Shown: one piece after another, positions 11,546 through 21,860 of the stretch
How the letters are laid out: every line of letters begins with the position of its first letter
Position numbering within the stretch: the first letter of the stretch is position 1
Source: Neoscytalidium dimidiatum
Lineage: Eukaryota; Ascomycota; Dothideomycetes; Botryosphaeriales; Botryosphaeriaceae
DNA length: 64,000 nucleotides
Direction: 5' to 3'
NCBI GenBank assembly: GCA_037367355.1
Contig: CM074704.1
Coordinates: 124,001-188,000 of the forward strand
Notes under the pieces: generated by a model
What the model was told of the DNA's origin: nothing
Databases searched by the model: none
Seen by the model: only the letters and a program-made list of their open reading frames with translations
Made by a program: the position numbers and the translations under genes

Positions 11546-12660
11546 GGTTGGGGAAGAGAAATGCCAGGACGCAAAATTCCAACTCGCTCAAAGGCTGGTG
11601 CCCGTCTGCTCCAACGCCGCGGGTGCCATGGCGGTCCGACATCAGTCCAGCTCTGCCGTTGACGATGAGGGTTTTGGAATTCATCAGTCAAGCACCACGT
11701 GCCTTATTGGTCAGGCATTTTTCAGTGTTTGGCTAGGACGGGCATATTAATCCAGACCGACAACTAATGAACAGTTCCCGCCATCCACCTAAGGCCAATT
11801 TTCAACAGAGAAAAACGGTCACCACCGCGTTTGTAGGCGATAGAGCTAAATAGGTTATTGTAGATAGTAAAAATATGCCATAATTTGTGTTTAAGTACTA
11901 CAGGACCATATTCCAACTAGAGGCGTAAGGAACTTATAATCTAACGTGAGTAACCTTTTCTAGTAGTCAGCTTTACGGATACTCTGTTCAAGTAAGCCTT
12001 ATTCAGGTAGGCAGTAGGTAGGGAAGCAATTGGTGGGATGACTGACTAAGCGCTGGCTGGTATCAGTAGATCTGCCTACTGTGCTAAGCTCCGGTTAAAT
12101 TTAGCCAAGGAGGCACGTGGGGTTTCAATTGTTAACGGTGTCTACTCCTCTCATACTTGTCTACCTGGCCGAATGGGTGACTGGGCTGATCCTGCAGGCG
12201 AGTATCACATCATCCCCCACCACGCCGAGTCACCTTGCGGTACCGATGCTCGCGGCGGAAACTGCCCATCTTCCACGCAGGAACTGACGTCAATGTGTAA
12301 CGGTATTATCAGCTAATATACCTCGGACTAGAAGGATAAAAGTGCTATATGCGATATACTAGTTCACAGAGATTAGAACATAATTAACAGAGGGTAGAAT
12401 CTCATCACCTATCAGCTCGCCTTTCCACTTTTCTTGACATCCATAAAGCAGTATCCAGAACCTTCCGGGGAACTGCGATGACTTCAGTCATCCCATGATC
12501 ATCTCCACATGCAGCACTTCACAGATGCCACTATACCACGCAGAGAGTCCTTGAGCATTTCAGCGCCGAACATGCAATTCGTCAGACACAAGGCCATCCC
12601 TTCCCGGTTGTCCGTACCGCTTGCCGTTAATCCACCTGCCAGAAGATCAAGCAGAATTCC
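11546..12660. other. AT-rich intergenic region
   Basis: No coding signal. The composition is visibly more AT-rich than the genes on both sides. It contains a candidate terminal-inverted-repeat element described separately. Confidence 0.5.
11694..12121. mobile_element. Candidate non-autonomous element with imperfect terminal inverted repeats
   Basis: The left end reads CCACGTGCCTTATTGG and the right end, on the opposite strand, CCACGTGCCTCCTTGG, enclosing about 425 bp of AT-rich non-coding DNA. Word-level similarity to the right end (TCTGCCT..GCTCCGTTAA) recurs near 29100, and CACCACGTGCC recurs at about 28992, suggesting a dispersed family of worn MITE-like elements. No transposase frame and no clear target-site duplication were seen. 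Confidence 0.35.
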
Positions 12661-12765
12661 TTACTTGTCGGCCAGACTGCGCGAGGTAGAGATATCCGTC
12701 AGCCACTGCTCCCGAGAGAAACAGGATGAGAAAAGAAAAAAAAAAAGAAGACTAGAAAAAAGAGG

Positions 12766-13449
12766 TCAAGAAACTCGCCTGCTGTGGCTCGCATCCGTGG
12801 CAGCTTCACCATCGTCGTCGTTGTCGTCGTCGCCAACCTCCTCTCCTGCATCATCTCCAGCCCGTTTGACCTTCAGCCGCAGCCACTCCCGGGCAAGCGG
12901 GCGGTTGGCGTTCTCCTTGGGCTCCCAGGTCGGCTCCCACGGCTTGTCGGTTGCGGGATCGACGCCCTCCCAGTCGATGAGGTATCTGGAGCCGTCCTCC
13001 TTGAGGATCGCGCGCGCGGGGTGGTACGTGCCCGGCGGCCAACGGGTCTTCTGCTTGGCCTTCCTTTTCTTGGGCGGCGGCGGTCCGGCGTTGCCTTCGC
13101 CCTTGCGTTTGCGTTTGAGACCGTTGTTTCTGTTGCTGTATTTGTTGTCGTTTTGGTCACGGTTGCTGTTGGTGGTGGCGTTGTTGGGGGTCGGGGGTGT
13201 GGGCGGGCGCGTGAACGGGGCAGCTGCCGGCGGCGTTGATGACGAGAGCGCCGGTGGAAGACTGAGCGGTGATGGGGACGCGAAGTGTCGCGGCGGGGAC
13301 GTCGGTCGCGTCGGCAACGGCGGTGGCGATTGCGGTACGAATAACGGCGGCAAGAGCAGTGTGAGGTGGGTATCGTTGGTTGGAAGAGGCGACTTGGACG
13401 GCAGCGGCGGCAGCGGGGAATGCCCAGCTCGAGCGGGCGGCGACGTCAT
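12766..13449 (-). CDS. Chromodomain protein
   Basis: The frame from ATG 13449 gives 227 aa. Residues 1-105 are Pro/Ser/Thr-rich. A basic nuclear-localisation-like block (KRKRKGE, then PKKRKAKQK) precedes a chromodomain at about 140-195, with RAILKEDGSRYLIDWEG followed by KPWEPTWEPKENA; this matches the chromo pattern YLVKW.G....WEP..N. The acidic tail ends DDDNDDDGE. Such proteins read methylated histone tails or tether heterochromatin factors; that role is from the family, not shown here. The leader (13450-13500) is a CT/GA-rich tract typical of fungal 5' ends. An alternative 3' end is possible: splicing 12774-12706 (GTTTCT..AGCAG) would replace the last three codons with a 14-codon exon stopping at 12661. 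Confidence 0.75.
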   Translation of the reverse strand: MTSPPARAGHSPLPPLPSKSPLPTNDTHLTLLLPPLFVPQSPPPLPTRPTSPPRHFASPSPLSLPPALSSSTPPAAAPFTRPPTPPTPNNATTNSNRDQNDNKYSNRNNGLKRKRKGEGNAGPPPPKKRKAKQKTRWPPGTYHPARAILKEDGSRYLIDWEGVDPATDKPWEPTWEPKENANRPLAREWLRLKVKRAGDDAGEEVGDDDNDDDGEAATDASHSRRVS

Positions 13450-15446
13450 CGAGGCGAGAAAAAGAGACACACACACAGAGAGAGAGAAAGAGAGCGAGAT
13501 AGGAGAATTGATGCAGGTGGAGGCAAATTTGAGAAGGAAGGGTGTTGTGTGTGTAGTCGATGGGGAGACGCGTGATACAAGCAAACGGAGAACCCACGAG
13601 CAGGGTTCACGCGGGAAATGAAATTGCCAAGCTGCCATGTTGATATCTGTATTATTGCCTCGGCCGATTGCATCTAATATTTGCTCTATGGTATCCGGCA
13701 GCCAGCGACCTTGATTGTGCCAGGTTCGACGGAAAACGCAGGGGCTTTACAGCAGTTTACGAGGCACACTCGCCAGTGGCCAAAGGCGTTGGGCAAAGGG
13801 TGGACCGTGGTGCTGTATTTATCAAGAAACGCATGTTCATACGAGGGATTGCGCCAGCATTCTCGTCGTTCGAACAGTCAACCAACTCGCTGCTGGGAGG
13901 CCGTTTGCCCGGAGACGTGCGGTCGATCGATACAAGCTCACAGACCACAGGAGTCGGGCGCAAAAACGTGCGGCAGACACGGATCCCAAGTCACAACCGA
14001 CAACCGTCTTGGCTCCAGCCTGCCAAGCCCGCTCGGGCTACGGCACTTCATCGAGGTTGCGGATTTCGAAACTCTCTCTTGATTCGAGCATCTCAAGGTC
14101 CCCAACGCGTACCCGTCCAGAGGCGGCAGCAGCGGGGCTGTGTGTGAGTGACGGGGGTGCGTGCCTACTAACGTGCTTGGGCAATTCGATCACCCCGGCA
14201 TCCCCTGTTGGGCGTGCCGCTGACGGGCCGAGGCTTGTGCATTTTTGACTGAGGCTCGCTTAGGATGATTTTGGGTGGAGCCGGCACAGCATTTTCTTCT
14301 CCGGCAATTCCGACATAGGATAATATCCCGGCCCCCTTGATCGCCAGCTTGATCTCGCTATACGCAGCGGATCAATTAAAAAACATGCACGGCTCATGAA
14401 AGAAGTATTTCAGGCGTTTCCTGCGGAGCAGACGATCCCTGGTGGTAGGTATGCCTGGACTCTCTCCCCGTTCTGACGGCCGACATTTGCCCGTCGCCAT
14501 ATGTGCTTCCCGTTGATCGTATGCATGCCTTAGGTTGGCTCGCAAGTTTCCTACAACAGATAAGATTTGAACCCAAGCCACACGGGTGCTGTTCTTTCTT
14601 TTTCCTTTGCACTCATTACGAGGTTTCTTACAATGAATCAGCTCATGCCTGTACAGCAGGCAAGCCTTCCGCTACGTTTCGAAACCGCTTAGCAGACTGG
14701 AAAGCCGTTAGGATTCCTGCGTGTATAGGAAGAGGTCAAGTCACCAGCTAGATAATACGCACCACGTTGTGGGACAGGTGCGAGTGAGAAGAACGAAAAG
14801 AAGACAAAGGCGCTTACAGACGTAAGTCAAGGCAGGGAGGGTCACAGCGCGTACTATTTCCCAGTTGCGACTGCTTGGTACATGCTGTGAATGTAACAGA
14901 GGACAAAGGAACACGGCCTCCTCGCAACAACCTCTACAGATGGCCAAGACTGGTAAGGGAATGCTAGCATGCTGTCCCCTCAGCACCATTCGCCACCCCG
15001 CAACAGCCATGTCATTCTCAAGTCAGGATCACGTTACATCTGAAACAGCCCTTTGAACTGTAGGTCACGCTCAGAGCGAGAGTGCCATAAGAGTCTGTTG
15101 ATGAAGACTCCATTAATAAGGGAGAGGGGATAACATGGAAAGTCAATGTAAGAGCCCATTGTTGTCCACTTAAGGTGGTAGCAGAGTACCACATGGCTGC
15201 ATATGTATCGAGCGTCGGGTCATGACTACTCCGTACTGAGTCCTATGTAATCTTATGGTAATCTTCTCCCATGATTTCTATTGCATGTACAGGAACTACT
15301 ACCAAGCATTCACTACTACTGGTACCGTTCGTCTCATGTTTAAGAACGGAGCTACCATTCGTCTTACATTCTGAGGCGGGTAGAAGGCTTAACTAATAAT
15401 TAATTATCTATACTAATCATTTCATTTGGATTGCCAGCAGATCGCG
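13450..15446. other. Intergenic, no supportable gene
   Basis: The right part (about 15060-15420) is AT-rich with short repeated words such as ACCATTCGTCTTA. Open frames at 13668-14250 overlap in three frames on the plus strand and show no motif. Confidence 0.5.
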
Positions 15447-16178
15447 TCACGAATTCTCGCCCTCCGTGTTAACGCTACGCTGCCCCGGGACGTACAGCCC
15501 GTGCAACCACAGTCTGCACATGGCGTCCCTGTCCCCGGTCCAATCGTCCTCCACTGCCGTACGCTTCTTGGGCGGGTCACCGTCGGATGACCGCCGCGTG
15601 GCGCTGGAAGTGGTGGAAAACTCGGACTGGCCCGTCTCGTCTCGCTTTCGCTTGCCAGCGGCGACGGGGGAGAGGCGGGCAGCCCATAGGCCCGCGCCAC
15701 CCTCGACGCCAGCTGCGGAGGCGCGGTCGGAGGCATCCTCGTCGGGGACGTGATGGGAGGAGCCGTCTCTCACGGAGCGGCCGAGGATGATGTCCTTTTC
15801 GTAGATGCGCTCGAGATCATCCTCTTCGCATCCGTGCTCGGAGGCTTGGTCTTCCGAGCGACTGTCCGCGGATGGGGATGATGTCGAGAGCTTTCCCACG
15901 CGGGTTGGAGGGCTCAGGAGGTCTTCCGGGCTCGACGGCTGCGCATCATGGTGCGCTCCGAGGAAGCTCGGCGAGTCCGGGGAAGGATCGGGAATCACGC
16001 CTGGGATTGAGGGAAACCAGGGGTCTAGGGTGAAGATTGAGCTGAGCGGCGAGGAGGTGCTGTCTTGGCTGTTTCCGAGCGAGCTTGGTGCGGAGCGCAC
16101 ATCGACGTGATGAGAGTCGAAGGGGACGGGGGACTGCGCCGTGGGTCCGACGTTGACTAATGCGCTTGTAAGCTGCAT
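15447..16178 (-). CDS. Hypothetical acidic Ser/Pro-rich protein, probably nuclear
   Basis: A single 243-aa frame with ATG at 16178. The first ~110 residues are Ser/Pro/Asp-rich and likely disordered. The middle has an acidic block (CEEDDLERIYEKD), and the C-terminal half has two basic patches (GKRKRDE, PKKRT) that resemble nuclear localisation signals. The tail contains an aromatic cluster, CRLWLHGLYVPG. No enzyme motif or TM is present. It is separated from its neighbours by more than 1.9 kb on both sides. The call rests on frame length, an ATG and protein-like composition only; it could lack additional exons. Confidence 0.5.
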   Translation of the reverse strand: MQLTSALVNVGPTAQSPVPFDSHHVDVRSAPSSLGNSQDSTSSPLSSIFTLDPWFPSIPGVIPDPSPDSPSFLGAHHDAQPSSPEDLLSPPTRVGKLSTSSPSADSRSEDQASEHGCEEDDLERIYEKDIILGRSVRDGSSHHVPDEDASDRASAAGVEGGAGLWAARLSPVAAGKRKRDETGQSEFSTTSSATRRSSDGDPPKKRTAVEDDWTGDRDAMCRLWLHGLYVPGQRSVNTEGENS

Positions 16179-19100
16179 GAGTCTCGCGTAAATCGTCCCC
16201 TACGCAATCATACCTGGCATGAATGGGGGCCACTGGCACTGTGCTCGGGCGGACACGATCAAATATTTTGAATTCCGGTGGTGTTCGGCTTGGTTGCATA
16301 GCACGACAGGCTAGCGAAGCTTCATTAAGGGCTCAAGCAGGAGGAAGAGGCACATTGTGGGCCATATAAGAGTCCCACACGCATTGACGCACGCTCAAGA
16401 GCAGAGCGATCTCCTCGTCTTCTCCTCCGCGCCGTGCTCTGCGCGTCTCTTCTCCCTCGCATACGGGGAGATGGAGGTCGAATGCACGTAGACGGATATC
16501 GCGGCTGGATCGTCACGGAGCTTGGATTACACTAGGCCCTGGCAAGTGTACGAGTTCCCGGTTCGCTCGAATCTAGCACATCTCGCACGAAACCGGCGTT
16601 GAGGGGCCAACAAAAGCGACCGTGAAGAACCACTTCGTGGTTGGACGAGCAAAGGCGCCGGATCGACAAGGCGTTGCGTTGATGGCGACAATGACGCAGA
16701 AACTCTGGTGCAGGCGATTGTCTCATTCGGTCTTGTCGCGACCTGACAGCGGGACGGTGCGGCCGACGAGGGAGCGTGAGGGAAGGCGGCGTCATTGCAG
16801 CGCTGAAGAAGGTGCAGCGGATCGCCCGTGATTTCGGTCAATCAATTCGAGACGAACGAGGCGTCGTTGATCCGCGGGCTTTCGGCGTTTGCCTTTATGC
16901 TTCCCTTTTGCCTTGCTGCGGTACGTTGCCATCCTTCGCCAATGCTCTGCTCCACGCACCAATCGACCTCGCGTCACGGTGGCACCGGCGGCACAGTCGA
17001 CCGTTTGCCGTTGTACGAACAAGAGAAGAAAATTCAGGACGGCGAGCACAATCTGACCAACCAACGGCCAGCGAGTAGGAGCCCTCGATCCTGCGCGCAC
17101 GTTGCAGAACATGCACGACGCGGATAAAGCACCCTCACCTGCTCTCCGATTCCACTCGCACTCGCATATTCCTCTCATTGCACCAGCTGCAAGCCAAGAC
17201 GATCGACAGCGACGATCGACGGCGGAACGGCGGACGGGATGCGCAGCGTGGAGACATTGAGACATCTGCGAGCACGATATGGGCCATGTGGGTCGGGGAA
17301 ACGCATGCCCTGGCTCAATCAGGTCACCGACGGGTTGTGCGACGGCGAAGGTGTGATGATCAGCCACCTGCGTCAGACACAGACCCCGTATCTCGCCTGC
17401 CGTCCGTCCGCATTCTCGATACGAAGGTCCAGCGGCCGACCTCCGGGTCGAAGACAGCGGATGCTGCGAATACGAGGGATCTCGTCGCGTTCCGGCACCT
17501 TGATGAGTCTCCATGCCATCGTTGCACAGAAACAAAACCGTATCTCGCTGGCCCTCGGCGGATGCAGCCCGCGGTGCCCATCAGTTTCTTCAATGTGCAC
17601 TCACATTCTGGAGGCAAACACTATAGATGGCATTCGGTAAATCTTCGCTCGTCGTTCACCCTGCGTCAAGTTGCGCACACCGGGAAAACACATGCGTCTG
17701 GTCTGCCCTCCATGACGGCGCCGCTGTCACCGCATCTGCATCCCTGGAGGCGTGATGCCTCTGTTGGACATGGCGACCATCATTCCCTTCTGCATGCCGC
17801 ACGACACCACAGAAACACCGTTTCCCCACGACAGCTAGCTGCTATAGAAGCGGCAATGGGTGCATTCGTCGACCTGCATCATTCTTCGCACATATCAAGC
17901 GCACTGTTGGACGGGCGGATGACGCAATCCTTTCCTAGATGCTGTCGCCATCCATCCTCTTCTGTACCCTGCAGAACATTTTGCACTGCGATGAATGTTC
18001 GATCAGTTGCTTTTTGCTATGTAGCACCAGTAAATCTCGCTTGACAGACTCACCTCCGTATTGACGCTTGCCACACAGCTCATTGCCCTCTCACTCGCTT
18101 GCGTGTTGCTGTGGGCCTCGCTCTACGCAACCGCCGCTACGTTCCTGCCTTGTCATCATCGCAACCACTCCCCTGCACGTTCCTGCCACCGCCAGTGCGT
18201 CATCTACTGAGACTTAAAATTGCCGATTCGACATATGTGGGAATAACGTACCATTTATATACGATACTCCCCAGATCAGCTTCTTTAGCTACTAGGAGGG
18301 AAATACTTTTCGCCCCAGATGCTAAGAGTTTGGAACGGAGCCAGGCTGGACCGAAGCCTGCAACCGGCCCGCGGAATAAAGGAAGACAGCCTAATATTGA
18401 AGCGCGTTGGGCAATATACGGTTTTAATTATATAGCTGACAGAAACAGGATTCCATTCATTTCCGTCTTCTTCGGGAAATACCAGCCGACTATGCCCTGA
18501 AATGCGTGTTGAAAATAGCGAAACTGAATACTAAAACATAAGAGGTTGCTAAAGCTATTCCCTCTGCGCCATCGCACTGATTTCATATATGCCAAAGCAC
18601 GATAGCTGAAGGAAAAAGCATGCCGCACGGGTTGAATCAACGCCAGTGCCGAGCCGAGAAGTTTTTCAGCAGGGCAAGCAATACAGGCGGAACATCCAGT
18701 AACTGAGTCATGTGATACCTCAGCGAAGTTAACCGCGTTGTAACATGGATGCATAAAAGTGACAATCGAGCAGGATGGGCGGGCGAAATAGCTTTGGGAG
18801 GGTACGGATGCAGCGACAAGACCGCGGAAACCATGCATGGGAACGGAGATAGAGCCCCATGAAGAGAGGCGCGAGTGGGCAGAGTATAGGCAGCCAACAG
18901 GCTGAGAGCGATACGATAAGCGAATTGCCCGATCGTAACAGAGCTATTGCGGAGTTGGTTGCTACTGCGGGACAAAACCTGAAAGGCGGCCGGCAGCTAG
19001 CAAAAGAGAGTTGCGGGCCCGGCAGAGGCACCCAATCAACCTGCACATTGCGGTATCTCCCCTGTCTAGCAATCGTGGATCGTCAACGGCCCAGTCCGAA

Positions 19101-19372
19101 TCTGAGATAGGGGGAGAGTAAGCCCTACTGCGCGCGGGTCGGGGCGACGCCCAATCAGAATTCCGCATCGCACAGTCCGGGCCCTGCATGCCGCGCCGCC
19201 GCCCGCCTTCTCGCACAACAACCCTTGCGTTTTGGACCGGCCATGCATGAATCTCGACAAACCCTGCTGCAGGGCACGGCCGTGGATGTTGGCGGGCCGT
19301 TAAAGAGGGGTTCCCGGCGCCGGTGACCTCACGGTCCTCTTCCTCGTATCACCACTCCGAGGCGGAACAGCC
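16179..19372. other. Long gene-poor stretch
   Basis: About 3.2 kb without a gene I can support. Long open frames at 16792-17535 (-) and 17178-18044 (+) overlap each other, have atypical Cys/His/Arg-rich composition, and neither shows motifs nor conserved splice sites. The right half (18.2-18.6 kb) is AT-rich. Confidence 0.45.
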
Positions 19373-21166
19373 ATGGCATCGAGCGCCCGGGAAACGAAAT
19401 CGCACCTGTCGGCTGAGTCCCGCAGAGGCGAGCCACCGGAGAAGGGGTTCGCGGTGTCGCATCACGCAGAAGGCGGAGATGGCTCTGGGCCGCAGCTGCT
19501 GCGCGCCGCGCCGCTGGGGAGGAGCGTCCGGAGAGAGCGGTGGGCCTACTACTCGTACTTCGCCGGGGTGAACGGGGTCGGCCCGTTTGTTTTGTAAGTA
19601 TCGGCCGGCATTGGGGACGCAAAGAGGCCAAGCACCCCTACAGCAACGCGATATGCTGACCGGGAACGAAAAGGACGAACCTCCTCTTCCAAAACCTGCT
19701 CCAACAGGCGGGCTTCAACCCCCTCGTGCACCCAGCCGGAAGCCAACCGTGCGACGTCGACGCGACCGCGCCATGCCACGTGTTCTGGGCTGGCGGCACG
19801 AAGTCGACCGCGTCCGTCGTCCTGATATCCACCGCCATCACTCTGGTGGGGCAGGCGCTCCTGTTCCTGCTCATGGGCAGCATGGCCGACTACGGCGAGT
19901 GGGCGCCGTGGATCGTGCGGGTCAGCACACTGCTGTGCTTCGCCCTGCAGATGGGCTGCCTGGGGGTGCACGACGCCAGCAAGTGGGAAGTGGCCCTGGG
20001 ACTGTTTATCGTCAGCAGTAAGCAGGCCGGCTCTCCGGCGGCCATCGCCCCACATGCCTCTCTCTCTCTCTCCTCCGTCTCTCCCTCTCTGACTCCCGGC
20101 AGACATAACGTTCTGGATCAGCTACGTCTTCTTCAACGCCCTGTTTCCCAAAGTGGCGGCCGACCAGCCCGCAGCCCTGGATGCGCTGGAGCGGAGGGAC
20201 AACGGCACGATATCCGAAAAGGAGTACCGGACGCGCGTGCAGCTCGTCCGATCCAGGATCATCAACCGCAGCTGGGCCTTCAACAACGTCGGCTTCTGCG
20301 CCGGCGCCGCGCTGACGGTAGGCGTGCTGGCCGCGCTCGATGCCGACTCGTCAGCGGCGAGGAACAACCTCGGATATGCAGTGTCGGTGGCGGCGGTGGC
20401 GGCAGCATCGCTGGCCATGTGCGCGCCCTGGTTCTTCCTCGAGCGGCGGCGGCCCGGCATGCCCGTCCCCGCCGGCGAGAGCATCGTATCGCACGGGCCG
20501 AAGCAGCTGTGGCGCAGCCTGCGCGACTGCGCCAAGCTGTCGCAGACCTTCCTCTACCTAGCCCTCTTCTTCGTCCTGGCCGACGGCGTCGCCACCCTGC
20601 TCACCGTCGTCACCATCGCCCAGACCCGCACCGTCGACTTCTCCGCCCGGACGAACGCCGTCATGCTCGTCGTGCAGGGCGCCTCCGCCGGCACCTGCGC
20701 CGTCGCCACGCTCTGGCTGCAGGAGCGGCTGGCCCTGCGCAGCAAGCTGATCCTGCACCTCTCCAACCTCGCCTGCCTCGCCCTCGCCGCCTGGGGCGTC
20801 GCCGGCGTATGGACCGACCGCATCGGCTTCCACAACCTGTGGGAGATCTGGGCCTTCAACGCCCTCTACGGCCTCGCGCTCGGCAACCAGTGGACCTACG
20901 GCCAGGCCTTCATGGCCCAGCTGGTGCCGCCCGGCCTCGAGAACCGCTTCTTCGCCCTGCTGGGCATCGTCTCCAAGGGCGGCGCCTGGATCGGCCCGCT
21001 CGCCGCCAGCGCCACCATCGATCGCTCCGGCAACGACTGGAGCGCCTTCGGCGTCGTCGCCGCCCTGATCGCCGTTCCCTCCGCCGCCCTGTTCTTCGTG
21101 GACGAGGAGAAGAGCCGTGTCGAATGCGAGAGGTTCTTGGTGGAGGGCGAGCATGTCGAGCTGTAG
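19373..21166 (+). CDS. Atg22-like vacuolar effluxer (MFS-type membrane transporter)
   Basis: Three exons: 19373-19593, 19674-20017 and 20103-21166, giving 542 aa. Intron 1 (80 nt) ends at AAAAG after a CTGAC branch site; intron 2 (85 nt) ends CCGGCAG. The protein starts with a hydrophilic cytosolic N-terminus, then WAYYSYFAGVNGVGPF (first membrane segment). An extracytosolic loop with CDVDATAPCHVFW comes before multiple TM segments, then a charged loop (ERRDNGTISEKEYRTR) in mid-protein, and further TM helices to near the end. This layout matches fungal Atg22 family proteins, which export amino acids from the vacuole after autophagy. The role here is by family. The spliced frame is intact with a TAG stop at 21164. 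Confidence 0.85.
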
Positions 21167-21860
21167 GGCCCATGCTGCCGACCGAGTCGGAGCGGCGGTG
21201 GCTGCTTGCCAAGCGTCTCAATGGCTGCCATGACGAAAAGGTACTTATCGATTTACTTGCGCACGTGTTGAACCCGTATTTGTAGGCCTCGAAATCCAGG
21301 TATATAGCTTGGAGCGTTCTTATATAGAATTATTTTAGTTGCTGAAGTGGCTTAATGTATTTCATATTTGATGATTTCTTCGGATAGTCTCTATGAACTA
21401 TTTATATAGTATATTTCAGTATTTATATCTAGTACAGTACTAGAGAGTTATTATATCTAGTAACAATATTTAGTAATATATAAGTATTTACTGGTAACTA
21501 CATTAAATTGACTTTAATCCTACTATTATATAGAATACCCAACTAGTTCCCGCTCCGTTCAATGATGCTGCCGCATCTGCCGAGGTTATCGTCAACTTCC
21601 GCAGATTTAGCGCTCGATAGATCCGGATACGCTCTGCATACTGGTTTTTAGATACCTATCAGAGCAGCATGGCTTCTGCTGGCCTCTGAACGTAGTTTAA
21701 ATGCTCCTCCATAACAGACAACCGGTTCACTCCTCTGCCTGGTGGTACAACTAATCGTCAATCTGCAAGGACGTTACTAAAACCTGTGCCAAAGTAGGCG
21801 CTTGGTGCCGTGAATGAAGTCTAGGTAGATCTATTATACGAACAAGTTGAATAGCGATCT
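21167..21860. other. AT-rich intergenic spacer
   Basis: The segment at 21290-21540 is strongly AT-rich with repeated TATATAG/TATCTAGTA words. That is consistent with an old repeat worn by C-to-T mutation, but no parent element is recognisable. Confidence 0.5.

Noticed and set aside
13157..13597. Second open frame on the minus strand overlapping the chromodomain gene
   Set aside because: Same strand but a different frame; the chromodomain and nuclear-signal-like blocks are in the other frame, which is open throughout.
14500..14600. Possible tRNA because of a GGGTTCAAATC-like T-loop on the minus strand
   Set aside because: No acceptor, D or anticodon stems can be folded around it.
16792..18044. 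Two long overlapping frames (minus 16792-17535, plus 17178-18044)
   Set aside because: They overlap on opposite strands, have odd Cys/His/Arg-rich composition and no motifs; neither start is convincing.
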